NCBI GenBank assembly: GCA_937873135.1
Contig: CALMVQ010000164.1
Coordinates: 66,889 to 130,888, forward strand
Source of the DNA: an uncultured Scytonema sp.
Lineage (GTDB): Bacteria > Cyanobacteriota > Cyanobacteriia > Cyanobacteriales > Nostocaceae
DNA: 64,000 bases
Reading direction: 5' to 3'
Part shown: positions 37,726-46,006 of the stretch, piece after piece
How the letters are laid out: each line of letters starts with the position of its first letter
How positions within the stretch are numbered: position 1 is the stretch's first letter
Translations under genes and position numbers: made by a program
The notes under the pieces: model-generated
Databases searched by the model: none
Told to the model about the DNA's origin: nothing
The model's input: the letters and a program-made list of their open reading frames with translations, nothing else

Positions 37726-37893
37726 TGCGACGGTAGCCGCTACAACGGGAGCCAGTGCTGTTCAAGAAAGCGTCTGTGCTCCTGAGAAGACGGAGAGCCA
37801 GTGCATTCCTATATTGCGTTGGAGAACCCCAACGCCAGTCGCCTAGGCGCGGGAAACTCGCCTCATGGGCGCTGCCTCGTCTTTGCTACTTTG
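37726..37893. repeat. GC-rich dispersed-repeat tract
   Basis: In an otherwise AT-rich 1-kb gap, this stretch is GC-rich and made of short reiterated words: GGAGCCAGTGC (37749) and GAGAGCCAGTGC (37794) as direct copies, GTTGGAG-AACC-CCAACGCC as a hairpin, and GCGCGGGAAACTCGCC. Overlapping 60-codon ORFs in two frames have no coding character. It looks like a compound of the degenerate palindromes scattered in Nostocales genomes. Confidence 0.5.
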
Positions 37894-38190
37894 TGCGTGA
37901 GGCTAATTTATACTTCAATTATGCAACCCCAAATTAGGTATTCTTTTGGTGGTTCTCCAGAAATATATATGCATTTATTATTTACATAGATAAAAAACGA
38001 CAGAATTAATCAGATTATTACTACAGGCTTAATACTTTTCGATTAAGAATCGAGCTACATAACTCCCATTATTAATGATTTTTGGTGTGCTATAATACCG
38101 TTTAACTTTAAAGTTGATACATTTAGGCAAGCACCGGGGAAGGGGATGCAGTTCTTGAGCAGTTCTTGAGCAAATAGTATCAAGATTTTC

Positions 38191-38337
38191 GTGAAATGGT
38201 ATAACTACGAATCTGAGCGACAATGGAACATTAAAACTATTCTTGAGCATCTTTATTCCACCTCTTTGTGTTCATTACCACGTTTGGGAGATAGAGTGAG
38301 CGCTTTTGAGAAGGATTTGGAAGAGATAAGAAAGTGA
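38191..38337 (+). CDS. Doubtful 48-codon ORF or gene fragment
   Basis: A GTG-started frame encoding KWYNYESERQWNIKTILEHL followed by ...LPRLGDRVSAFEKDLEEIRK. The hydrophilic, mixed-charge composition is more protein-like than the flanking shadows. The frame is open three codons further 5' of a stop without a clear Shine-Dalgarno, and a direct repeat (CAGTTCTTGAG twice) lies just upstream. I recognise no family. It may be the 3' end of a decayed gene. Confidence 0.22.
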   Translation: MKWYNYESERQWNIKTILEHLYSTSLCSLPRLGDRVSAFEKDLEEIRK

Positions 38338-38473
38338 AAATTGAACCATCGGGGCAGTTTTACGAATGTGTTTCTCTCAGATAAAAACACAGTTGCCGTG
38401 TTTGTGGGAGGTAGTTTATAGCTACCATGTAGTTAAAAAAGAATTGTCATTTCTGGTCAATCCCAAATCCAAA

Positions 38474-39073
38474 ATGTCATCACCCTCTATTTTTCGCCTA
38501 TCTCCTTTGATTCGGATCACACTTTTGAGTTTGTACGTGGCACTGACTTCCCCACTACCCTTTCTGTCCCAAGTTACAGCTGCACCAGTACCACCAGCAT
38601 TGTTATGGGTAGGTATTAGCATTGGTTTAGTTGCTCTGTATGCAGCGTTAAGCGAACGAGTGATTGTCGATGACCAAGGAATTCAAGTCACTTATCCTGC
38701 TTGGGTTCCGCGTTTTTTCCGTAAAGGTTGGTTGTTACCTTGGTCGGAAGTCAAAGAATTGAAACCCCGCACCACCGGTCAAGGAGGGCTAGTTTATTAT
38801 TTCTTAAGTAAGGACGAGAAAGCTTATTTACTACCAATGCGTATAGTAGGATTTACTCAATTAGTCAGGTTAGTACAGGAAAAAACGGGGATTGATACTA
38901 CAGATGTGTACCCATTAGCACAGCCGTGGATGTATTTAATTTTACTAGTATTCACACTGTTGCTGCTACTGGTAGATGGTTGGACTATTGCCACCGCAGT
39001 GGCGCAAGGTAATTTAATCTCAAACCTCACAGAAAATTGGATAATTTCACTCCCCAAGCCCTATTACGGCTAG
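38474..39073 (+). CDS. Conserved membrane protein of unknown function
   Basis: A 199-residue protein if the ATG at 38474 is used (the ORF track starts 36 codons earlier, with no conserved sequence there). Hydrophobic segments: about 9-28, 38-58 and 150-175. Between the second and third is a soluble domain, ERVIVDDQGIQVTYPAWVP, GWLLPWSEVKELKPRTTGQGG and YLLPMRIVGFTQLVRLVQ, whose WxxVxxI-like strand pattern resembles bacterial PH domains of membrane proteins. Its end overlaps the ABC ATPase gene by 37 bp, a sign of translational coupling and a possible joint function. Confidence 0.72.
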   Translation: MSSPSIFRLSPLIRITLLSLYVALTSPLPFLSQVTAAPVPPALLWVGISIGLVALYAALSERVIVDDQGIQVTYPAWVPRFFRKGWLLPWSEVKELKPRTTGQGGLVYYFLSKDEKAYLLPMRIVGFTQLVRLVQEKTGIDTTDVYPLAQPWMYLILLVFTLLLLLVDGWTIATAVAQGNLISNLTENWIISLPKPYYG

Positions 39074-39810
39074 AGCAAGTTAATTTATTTACCAAGCTGA
39101 AAACTCAGGCGAAGGAAAACTTACAAGGTTACCCTATATTACAGGATATTTCCTTTGAGGTAAATCGAGGCGATCGCATTGTGATTGTCGGACCCTCTGG
39201 TGCTGGAAAAACTCACTTATTACGTCTTCTCAATCGTTTAAGTGAACCCAGCACCGGGAAAATTTATCTAGAAAATCAGGAGTACAGCCAAATTCCCGTT
39301 TTGCAAGTGCGAGCTTCTGTGACACTAGTACCGCAAGAGTCTAAGCTATTGGGAATGACAGTGCAAGAAGCTTTAGCTTATCCCTTAGTTTTGCGCGGGT
39401 TACCTCAACAGACCATCCAGCAGCGCGTAACTCACTGGATAGAACAGTTACAGATTCCAAATGATTGGTTGGGACGAACCGAAGTTCAACTTTCTACCGG
39501 ACAAAGACAGTTGGTGGCGATCGCACGCGCCATAGTTATCCAACCGAAAATTTTATTATTGGATGAACCTACTTCAGCTTTAGATCCTAGTACAACTTCC
39601 CATATTTTACAGATTTTAACCCAACTGACTCAAAATCAAGACATGACAATCTTGATGGTAAATCAGCAGCTTGAGTTAGCCCAGAAATTTTGTACGCGTT
39701 TATTGCAGCTAAAGCAGGGTCAGTTATTGCTAGATCAAAGAGCGTCTTTTATAAACTGGATTAGCTTACAAGAAAACTTAATGCAAGCACAAGAGGATTT
39801 TGAATTTTAG
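39037..39810 (+). CDS. ABC transporter ATP-binding protein (orphan, H-loop altered)
   Basis: A 257-residue ABC ATPase: Walker A GPSGAGKTHLLRLLNRL, Q-loop VTLVPQES, signature LSTGQRQLVAIARA (LSTGQ for the usual LSGGQ) and Walker B ILLLDEPTSALD. The H-loop, where THD is expected, reads MVNQQLE, so the switch His is missing. The TTG start at 39037 lies within the preceding gene; no other start precedes the first conserved strand LRLEQVNLF. No ABC permease gene is nearby, and the overlapping membrane protein is too short and unlike a permease. The nearest subfamily seems to be FetA/YbbL-like importer/exporter ATPases, stated weakly. Confidence 0.83.
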   Translation: MDNFTPQALLRLEQVNLFTKLKTQAKENLQGYPILQDISFEVNRGDRIVIVGPSGAGKTHLLRLLNRLSEPSTGKIYLENQEYSQIPVLQVRASVTLVPQESKLLGMTVQEALAYPLVLRGLPQQTIQQRVTHWIEQLQIPNDWLGRTEVQLSTGQRQLVAIARAIVIQPKILLLDEPTSALDPSTTSHILQILTQLTQNQDMTILMVNQQLELAQKFCTRLLQLKQGQLLLDQRASFINWISLQENLMQAQEDFEF

Positions 39811-39842
39811 GAGACAGGAGTTTTAAATATTCTCCCCCACTC

Positions 39843-39911
39843 CTACACGGGCAGGTTTGACATGCGCATTCGGATGTAACCAGATGTTGTCTGTATTAAA
39901 CCCGCCCCTAC
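39843..39911. repeat. GTAGGGGCGGG palindromic element, copy 2
   Basis: A 69-bp element with the left end CTACACGGGCAGGTTTGAC and right end ATTAAACCCGCCCCTAC. The inner GATGTTGTCTGTATTAAACC matches copy 3 (GATGTTGTTTATATTAAACC) in nearly every position, so the copies share ancestry and not just ends. It lies between the convergent ABC ATPase and response regulator genes. Confidence 0.72.
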
Positions 39912-39923
39912 TTTCTCCCCACA

Positions 39924-40691
39924 TTACCTGGGGCTACTTAGAGTTGAACGTTGATTGTTGAATTTCTCTTGAGCTAGTTTTGTTTGTGATTGAGGAATGT
40001 TAGCACTCAAAATTTCCATGTTAAACCTGTATCCTACATTGCGGATGGTTTGGATCAAGCTAGGTTGGCGGGGATCAAGTTCAACTTTTTTCCGCAGCGA
40101 TAAAACGTGGGTATCAATGGTACGTGGGTTATCAATAGCATCTGGCCAAGCGCGACGGAGTAATTCCGACCTAGACAGAGGCACTCCCCCAGCTTGTGCC
40201 AAAACATAGAGTAAACTGAATTCTTGAGGTGTTAAATCAATGAACTCTCCTTGGAAGCGAACGCGACGCTGTACTAAATCGATTTGCAGTGTTCCATAAT
40301 CCAGATACGCAGGTGCAATGGGTGTGCGCTTGCGACGAATTAATACTTCCACCCTTGCAAGAAACTCTTGCATACCAAAAGGTTTGGTGAGGTAGTCATC
40401 GGCTCCGGCTTTCAAACCTATAACGATATCGGCTTCATTACTACGGGCAGATAGCATTAAGATCAACGGCTGCTGTTGACAATGCAACCAATTGCAAAAT
40501 TCAATGCCATCACTATCAGCTAAGTCAGCATCAAGGATGACTAGTGTCGGCTGCTGATTTAAAAACACTTCTCTTGCCTGGTAAATACTTGCGGCTTGAT
40601 GCACGCGATAGTCCATTTGTTGCAAGTGCCAGCCTAGCAACGACCTCAGATGGGGATTTCCCTCAATGATTTCAATACAAACCGAACCCAC
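39924..40691 (-). CDS. OmpR/PhoB-family response regulator
   Basis: A 255-residue protein: receiver at about 1-118 and winged helix at 125-227. The phosphoacceptor Asp is in LVILDADLADSDGIEF, and the receiver Lys in DDYLTKPFG. The winged helix reads QEFSLLYVLAQAGGVPLSRSELLRRAW and RTIDTHVLSLRKKVE. The N-terminal acidic pair that binds Mg2+ (usually DD or ED) is only EG (IIEGNPHL), so phosphorylation may be weak or absent. It starts with GTG. No histidine kinase is adjacent. The last 25 residues are a Gln/Ser-rich tail. Confidence 0.88.
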   Translation of the reverse strand: MGSVCIEIIEGNPHLRSLLGWHLQQMDYRVHQAASIYQAREVFLNQQPTLVILDADLADSDGIEFCNWLHCQQQPLILMLSARSNEADIVIGLKAGADDYLTKPFGMQEFLARVEVLIRRKRTPIAPAYLDYGTLQIDLVQRRVRFQGEFIDLTPQEFSLLYVLAQAGGVPLSRSELLRRAWPDAIDNPRTIDTHVLSLRKKVELDPRQPSLIQTIRNVGYRFNMEILSANIPQSQTKLAQEKFNNQRSTLSSPR

Positions 40692-41348
40692 GGTGACAAG
40701 ACCCCTTAGCGTGCATGACTTTCAAGGTAACAAAGCCTATGCCCAAGGTTTTGTAACCGTTGTTACCCCAATTACCTTCTTCTCTATATTTTACCCAAGT
40801 CTATGTCGGCAATATGCTTTAGTACTCGTAACTATAAGCGCCTAAAGTGCCGCTACTCGGTCAGCTATGAAAGAAATTTTCTAAACACAGGCGACCTAAC
40901 CTGAATTATAAATCATGCAGGCTGATAACTGAAGGCTTTTACACCTTTATCATTTAAAGCTGAGAGAGCACGCGATCTTAAAATTTCGTTATAATTTAGT
41001 TAAAATCCGTTTAAGTTAAATATTTTGCTTTATAAGGAGAGCAATTTACTGAAGAATATTGACAACCAGAGCCACTTCTGGCATGAGAAGATTTTCAACT
41101 TTGTATAAATTGGTGCTTTCACCCCTCATTGCCATTAGCCTTTTGGTAGGGATAATAATAACAATAGCTTACTAAGCGATCACATTCCCTGATTTCTGGA
41201 ATAAGATCGAGCTAGTCTGTAGATGCAAGAAAGGTGTTCCTAAAAGGAGAGAAATTAGTTTTGATTTGATGACAAGCTGAAAGCAAGACTTCACTTTTCA
41301 GATTGAATAATTTACAATTCTCATTCTAAACAGATTTCTACAGCAGTT
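40692..41348. other. Intergenic region before the DUF6761 gene
   Basis: 657 bp between divergent genes, AT-rich. It contains the candidate 30-codon membrane ORF at 41083-41175 and otherwise no supported feature. Confidence 0.4.
41083..41175 (+). CDS. Candidate 30-residue single-pass membrane protein
   Basis: ATG at 41083 opens a frame for MRRFSTLYKLVLSPLIAISL followed by LVGIIITIAY and a TAA. The layout, with basic residues first and then about 20 hydrophobic residues, is that of photosystem/cytochrome-type small membrane subunits, but I recognise none of them. No Shine-Dalgarno is obvious; an imperfect CCAGAG/CTTCTGG hairpin overlaps the initiation region. It could be chance in an AT-rich gap. 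Confidence 0.3.
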   Translation: MRRFSTLYKLVLSPLIAISLLVGIIITIAY

Positions 41349-41615
41349 ATGCTCCAAGACACACAAACCATTCGCTATTACCAACGGCTTACCGACGCCC
41401 TCGTCGAGTTATGGAATCGCGGTTATCGCACTGATGATATGCGGATGTATTTGGACGGATATCTAGCCGCCCTGCGCCATGGCAACACCATAGAGCCATA
41501 TCTGATTCATCGCTTAGAGGAGGAGGCAACCCGCTACTTGTACGATGGATCAAATTTTGAAATGACTCAACTACAGCCGGATTTCCAGGAGTTCCCGAGT
41601 TCCGGTCGTTATTAA
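41349..41615 (+). CDS. DUF6761 family small protein
   Basis: An 88-residue protein restricted, as far as I know, to cyanobacteria. The pattern IRYYQRLTDALVELWNRGYRTDDMRMYLDGYLAALRHG, then IEPYLIHRLEEEATRYLYD, is the whole domain, mostly helical and rich in Tyr and Arg. The ATG is preceded by CAGCAGTT with no strong Shine-Dalgarno. Function unknown. It is monocistronic; a perfect palindrome lies 128 bp past the stop. Confidence 0.8.
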   Translation: MLQDTQTIRYYQRLTDALVELWNRGYRTDDMRMYLDGYLAALRHGNTIEPYLIHRLEEEATRYLYDGSNFEMTQLQPDFQEFPSSGRY

Positions 41616-41742
41616 CAACAGCAAATCACCGCTGATAATTATATCATATGATTTGCCGTGCAGTGAAAGTCGTTTTTAGATATATTTCTTTACAATAACA
41701 TCCCCTTAGTTGCATGACTGTGGGGATTTTCCTCTATAAAGC

Positions 41743-41776
41743 GCTCATCCCACTCCGTGCGTGGGGTGGGATGAGC
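41743..41776. terminator. Perfect palindrome between convergent genes (GCTCATCCCAC element)
   Basis: GCTCATCCCAC and GTGGGATGAGC form an 11-pair perfect stem with a 12-base loop. It is located between the convergent DUF6761 and grxD genes, the same setting as its relative at 30647-30681. The stem is followed by TTAAAT, so termination efficiency is uncertain. Confidence 0.65.
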
Positions 41777-41852
41777 TTAAATATCTTCTTGATGGGGTGA
41801 TGGAGTTTCGGAGTTGGATAGGAAACTCGTTATTTTTAATTGGCTCTGTACA

Positions 41853-42176
41853 CTATGAGGCTAAAGCAACCTCTACCATTTGTTGCAACTCACCTTTTTG
41901 GTAAAGTTCAATCATAATGTCTGAACCGCCCAAAAACTCACCATTAACATACACTTGGGGAATTGTTGGCCAGTTGGAATATTCTTTAATTCCTTGACGG
42001 AGTTCGGGATCTTCTAAAATATCAACAGTGTGGAAAGGTACTCCCAACGTATTCAAAATTTGTACGACGTTGTTAGAAAAACCACACATGGGCATCAACT
42101 TGGTTCCTTTCATAAAAACCAAGATTTTGTTTTGCTTTAACAAGTTGTCAATTCGCTCTTTAGCTTCTGGAGTCAT
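41853..42176 (-). CDS. grxD: Monothiol glutaredoxin, CGFS type (Grx4/Grx5)
   Basis: A 107-residue monothiol glutaredoxin with the signature [14 protein letters not shown] and the glutathione-binding [23 protein letters not shown] glutaredoxins bind a [2Fe-2S] cluster with glutathione and act in cluster transfer and iron sensing, often with a BolA partner. The bolA gene is 283 bp upstream on the same strand, which fits. There is no N-terminal extension. The opposite-strand 99-codon ORF is a shadow. Confidence 0.94.
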   Translation of the reverse strand: MTPEAKERIDNLLKQNKILVFMKGTKLMPMCGFSNNVVQILNTLGVPFHTVDILEDPELRQGIKEYSNWPTIPQVYVNGEFLGGSDIMIELYQKGELQQMVEVALAS

Positions 42177-42459
42177 GATTTTTCAGTTTCCTAATCTGCT
42201 TTCAAGAATGAGGAGGAGGCGTGCAGTATATTTTGGAAAAGGATATCCAACACTCTTGTTGCTGGTTTTTCTCCGAATATTCTGCGGTGTGAACGACTTA
42301 GCCCAGTTCAATAACAAAGGGAGTTGATGAATTTTGAATTATAAATTTTCAACTCTAAACCTTTCTGAACCTATTAGAGAGGGAGGTTTAACAATCTGCT
42401 TTAAGAGGAGGATCAGATGGTATGTCTATCAAAACCACCCCTACCAATGACTCTTAACT

Positions 42460-42717
42460 TTACAAAGCTGCTGTTGCTTGCCAAGCTTCGGGAGTATATG
42501 TTTTGAGCGCCAAAGCATGAATTGCTTCACTGGACATAGCTTGTTGCAAAGCCCGATAGATTAACTGATGCTGTTGCACTAGTCCCTTACCCGCAAACTG
42601 CGATGAAACAACTCTAACCTGATAGTGGTCACCACCACCAGTCAAGTCTTGCACCTCAACTTGGGCATCGGGCAGTTCCGCCTTGATCATTAATTCAACA
42701 TGTTGCGGACTTATCAT
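42460..42717 (-). CDS. BolA family protein
   Basis: An 85-residue Bol[61 protein letters not shown], and the conserved His in [14 protein letters not shown]. The three-Gly loop before HYQ is the usual cluster-ligand region. BolA proteins form heterodimers with CGFS glutaredoxins that share an Fe-S cluster. The order bolA-grxD and shared strand support that partnership here. There is no AUG-proximal Shine-Dalgarno; the ATG is at 42717. Confidence 0.9.
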   Translation of the reverse strand: MISPQHVELMIKAELPDAQVEVQDLTGGGDHYQVRVVSSQFAGKGLVQQHQLIYRALQQAMSSEAIHALALKTYTPEAWQATAAL

Positions 42718-43102
42718 CGCAATTCCTAAAAAACTTCTTCTCTATATATCTTATTTCAATCCTAAATAGGAATTTCAACTCACGGACTTATTCTACATCG
42801 CTTCTAAAAGTATGGACAAAACTACCAACAAATGGATAAATATCTACAAACCTAACTCCACGGTGCAAGTTAGCACGGGTTATAAACGCGTTTAAGCTTG
42901 GTTGCCCAAGCCTCGTGACACACATCCTTAACCACTAGTACAAATTACTCTCTTAACAATCCAGCAGTAACTCTAACCGACTTAATCTTTTAGCAAGGCT
43001 TGTTCGCTAAACATAAGATCGAATTTAACCACTGCTCATCCCAATTTTAGCAGTGGAGTATGAAAATCAATGAAGAGGACTAAACGAATCAAGATAATTT
43101 GA
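42718..43102. other. Intergenic region, nothing supported
   Basis: 385 bp, AT-rich. No ORF above 30 codons with a ribosome-binding site and no hairpin with a T run. Confidence 0.4.
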
Positions 43103-43753
43103 CTACTTTTTCTTCCGAGGAGAAGAAGAACTATTTCCACTCCTGGTAGTAGAAGGGGTTCCATAGGGGGATGAAGTGCTATCACCGACTTTAGAATTGG
43201 GCGCATCTACAAAACCCAACTCCAACAACTGCTGATAAGCCTTTTTCCCCAGATCCCGCGTCGGATTTTGACTTTTAATAATCTGAACTAGCAGGGGCAC
43301 AGCTAATTCTGGTTTATTTTGCGCTCGATGTACCAGTGCTAACTGGTATGTAGCTTCATCTCGCATTTGGGCAGTCTCGAGCGCCTTTCTGCGTTGATCA
43401 TCAGCAACTCTATTGTCAATACCAGAAAAGCTAGAGTTGAGTTCCTGATAGAAATTAGAAAGCTGATTAAAAACCTGACGGGCTTCTTGGAGTTTTTTGG
43501 CAGCTTCGGGATAGTTTTGAGCAGAAACTGCACTACTAGCTTCTGCCATTAGCCGTTTTCCGCCGTCAATACTCAATAAACTGCTACTTTGCGCTGACGG
43601 ACGCAAGTTATTTGGATTTTCGGGGTTGATCGGTTGTACTTGATTGGAGGGATTTGGGAACGGCTGAGCGTTGACAGGTGATAGCAGGCTAAGGGCTGCG
43701 ATCGCTGATAGGGAAGTAATGCGAAACCAGGGAACAGTTGTAGCAAAGTTCAT
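43103..43753 (-). CDS. Secreted helical protein of unknown function
   Basis: A 216-residue protein starting at the ATG at 43753 (the ORF track begins at an upstream TTG). Residues 1-30 form a signal peptide, ending ALSLLSPVNA-QPF. A Pro/Asn-rich linker follows, then a helical region at about 60-165 with TPR-like spacing (LMAEASSAVSAQNYPEAAKKLQEARQVFNQL and MRDEATYQLALVHRAQNKPELAVPLLVQIIK). The C-terminal 35 residues are Ser/Thr-rich and end SPRKKK. It probably acts in the periplasm or thylakoid lumen as a scaffold. No close family is recognised. Confidence 0.7.
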   Translation of the reverse strand: MNFATTVPWFRITSLSAIAALSLLSPVNAQPFPNPSNQVQPINPENPNNLRPSAQSSSLLSIDGGKRLMAEASSAVSAQNYPEAAKKLQEARQVFNQLSNFYQELNSSFSGIDNRVADDQRRKALETAQMRDEATYQLALVHRAQNKPELAVPLLVQIIKSQNPTRDLGKKAYQQLLELGFVDAPNSKVGDSTSSPYGTPSTTRSGNSSSSPRKKK

Positions 43754-44042
43754 TTTTGTAAGATTGTGCAACAACTCAACAAAATAGAGATGGAAACTTC
43801 GGGTATCTTAACTCTGTTTTGCTCTTTAACAAAGCAAAGCTACATAATAAGTTTCTCTCTCATTAGACTTAGAATCATTTAAACAAGGTTCCCATACTGT
43901 CTGCTATAGCTCCAAGTTTCTGTAGTAAATCCTACTATCACCTCACGTAGTCAAAGATCTTTAAGTTGCCATAAACAAACCTACGACAATAATCAGCAAC
44001 TGCTGTTACGAAGCCATGCTCTTCTCCATTCACAGTTAAATG

Positions 44043-44810
44043 TTAAGAATTAGGAATTCCTGCGAATGCGCGAGAAGTAAATTCTGAGTGTTGATTGCTT
44101 AATTGTTTGAGCACCGTTGCGAGATCTGTTGTCAGGCTTTTAGCATCTTGCTTCAAGTTATTGTTAGCGTAAGAAGCGACTTCGATGGCAGAGCCGATGT
44201 GAATACTAACATTTGTACCCCAGTCAGGATCAGGTTGGCTGTAGTTAATGCTGATAGGGAGAATTTTAACGCCCAATCCAGGATGAGTAGATTCAGCACT
44301 TAAAGCCAGACGAGCAATACCCGGTTTCAATGGATGGACTTTACCCTTACGGATACCGCCTTCAGGAAAAATCACTAACATTTCTCCTTTTTGAAGTAAT
44401 TCAACTGAATGACGGAGGCAAGTGATTGATGGACGTTGAGGATCTACAGAAAATCCTCCCAAGCGGCGGATGAACCAGCCTTGCAAACCTTGGCACTCAT
44501 CGATAGTCACCATGAATCGTAGATCTCGCCCTGTCACGCAGCGACCGGCTGCATAGGGTACCATCAATGCATCCCAACGGGATCGATGGGTAGGAGCGAG
44601 GATTACAGGACCAGTTTCGGGAAGATATTCTTGTCCTGTAACTCTAATCTGCCCAAAGAAAGATGGCAGAACAAAATGATGCCCTATGAAATAGGCTACA
44701 GGACTTAACAAAGGACACACCCGTGAAGTAGTAACAGCTACCTTCGTATTTGCTGATGTATGAGTTGGGAATTCACTAGAAGTGTTCTGGGAATAGATTA
44801 GCTCAATCAT
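44043..44810 (-). CDS. plsC: 1-acyl-sn-glycerol-3-phosphate acyltransferase
   Basis: A 255-residue PlsC-type acyltransferase for phosphatidic acid synthesis. The catalytic motif is HRSRWD (H-x4-D), and the substrate-binding FPEGGIRKGKVHPLKPGIARLAL follows, with RRLGGFSVD between them. The N-terminal 60 residues are weakly conserved and contain a hydrophobic stretch (LLSPVAYFIGHHFVLPSF) that may lie in the membrane. It is monocistronic. Lyso-PA acylation is inferred from the family; other acyl acceptors are possible in cyanobacteria, which have several paralogues. Confidence 0.85.
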   Translation of the reverse strand: MIELIYSQNTSSEFPTHTSANTKVAVTTSRVCPLLSPVAYFIGHHFVLPSFFGQIRVTGQEYLPETGPVILAPTHRSRWDALMVPYAAGRCVTGRDLRFMVTIDECQGLQGWFIRRLGGFSVDPQRPSITCLRHSVELLQKGEMLVIFPEGGIRKGKVHPLKPGIARLALSAESTHPGLGVKILPISINYSQPDPDWGTNVSIHIGSAIEVASYANNNLKQDAKSLTTDLATVLKQLSNQHSEFTSRAFAGIPNS

Positions 44811-44918
44811 GAGTGGATGCTGACTATGGGTTAATGTGTAAACAAATCCTGTACCTACACCGTAAATTCTCTTCCTTGACTTGTGTTCTACCTGTTGGAC
44901 AGTTTTCCCTCTGTCATG

Positions 44919-45404
44919 CTATCTATTATTCTTTCTTCGATGAGTAAACCAATCTTGTAACTTTTGACGACAACTTGACTCTAATATGCCTCCAAGTACA
45001 GACAAGCGATGATTGGAAGCTGCGCTGTCAGGTATGTTAGTAACAGTACGAATTGCGCCAGTTTTTGGATCGTCCACTCCATAAACGATGAGTTTTACAC
45101 GCGCTTGTACAATAGCACCCGCACACATTGGACAAGGTTCGAGAGTAACGTAAAGAGTGCATTGATTCAAACGCCAAGTTTCTAAATTTTTAGCGGCTTC
45201 CCTAATAGCAATAATTTCTGCATGAGCAGTCGGATCTCGATCACGTTCTTTTCTATTTTCACCCTCCGCAATCAAATTCCCCGATGAATTAATAATAACG
45301 GCACCCACGGGAACCTCTCCCGCCTGACCTGCGGCTTCTGCCAATAAGAGAGCGCGATGCATCCATTGTTTATGTATAAGATATTCTGAGTATTTAATCA
45401 ACAT
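44919..45404 (-). CDS. tadA: tRNA-specific adenosine deaminase
   Basis: A 161-residue TadA that converts A34 to inosine in the tRNA-Arg(ACG) anticodon. Zinc and catalytic residues are intact: TAHAEIIAIREA (His and the proton-shuttle Glu) and EPCPMCAGAIVQARV (two Cys ligands). VGAVIINSSGNLIAEGEN precedes them. The N-terminal 12 residues (MLIKYSEYLIHK) may be extra; a Met in QWMHRALLLA is the alternative. The C-terminal tail LQDWFTHRRKNN is basic, as expected for tRNA contact. grxC is 95 bp upstream on the same strand. Confidence 0.92.
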   Translation of the reverse strand: MLIKYSEYLIHKQWMHRALLLAEAAGQAGEVPVGAVIINSSGNLIAEGENRKERDRDPTAHAEIIAIREAAKNLETWRLNQCTLYVTLEPCPMCAGAIVQARVKLIVYGVDDPKTGAIRTVTNIPDSAASNHRLSVLGGILESSCRQKLQDWFTHRRKNNR

Positions 45405-45499
45405 AATTAGGATTAAAAGAGTAGGGAGACAAAGAGAAAATTTTCTTTTTATTCCTTCTAGTCTTCTCTACTCCCTACCAAGAGCCCCTTACTTTTTAA

Positions 45500-45814
45500 C
45501 TACCCAAGACTTTGGGATAAAAGCAGAGCGAGTTGATTTTGTGTGTCTAACTGATAAAGCTCATCACAGCCGCCTATATGTTGGTTGTTAATAAAAATCT
45601 GTGGGACTGTACGGCGTCCGTTAGCACGTTCTGCCATCTGAGATCTGGCAGTTTCGTCACCATCAATTTTGTATTCTGTGTATTCCACGCCCTTCCACCA
45701 CAGCAGCATCTTGGCACGGATACAGTAAGGGCAAGTTTGCCAAGTGTAGATTTCGACTTTTGCGTGGATATTTTCAGGATGGCGATTTAAAAGAGAGTTG
45801 AGAAAGTTCATCAT
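45500..45814 (-). CDS. grxC: Glutaredoxin 3 (dithiol)
   Basis: A 104-residue dithiol glutaredoxin with the active site TWQTCPYCIRAKMLL and the glutathione site RRTVPQIFINNQHIGGCDEL. It reduces disulfides and glutathionylated proteins. An N-terminal extension of about 18 residues (MNFLNSLLNRHPENIHAKVE) precedes the usual start of the fold. tadA follows 95 bp downstream, separated by a purine/pyrimidine-rich inverted tract that could end the transcript. Confidence 0.93.
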   Translation of the reverse strand: MMNFLNSLLNRHPENIHAKVEIYTWQTCPYCIRAKMLLWWKGVEYTEYKIDGDETARSQMAERANGRRTVPQIFINNQHIGGCDELYQLDTQNQLALLLSQSLG

Positions 45815-46006
45815 ATTTTAACATTGTGGATTTTTATGAACTATCTCTATCCTAAGAGCATGACTCATATCCGCTCCCAATAGATAAAAATTAACACAAG
45901 TGCGAGCAGATACTATTTCCCACAAGTATCCGCCCTTTGGTAGACTTAAAGACTGAAAGAGCTACATAAAAGCACGCAACGTCAAGCAATTGAGAGGGCA
46001 GACTCT

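Noticed and set aside
37755-37989. Overlapping 60- and 62-codon ORFs in the GC-rich tract
   Set aside because: They run through short reiterated words in two frames and reflect the repeat composition.
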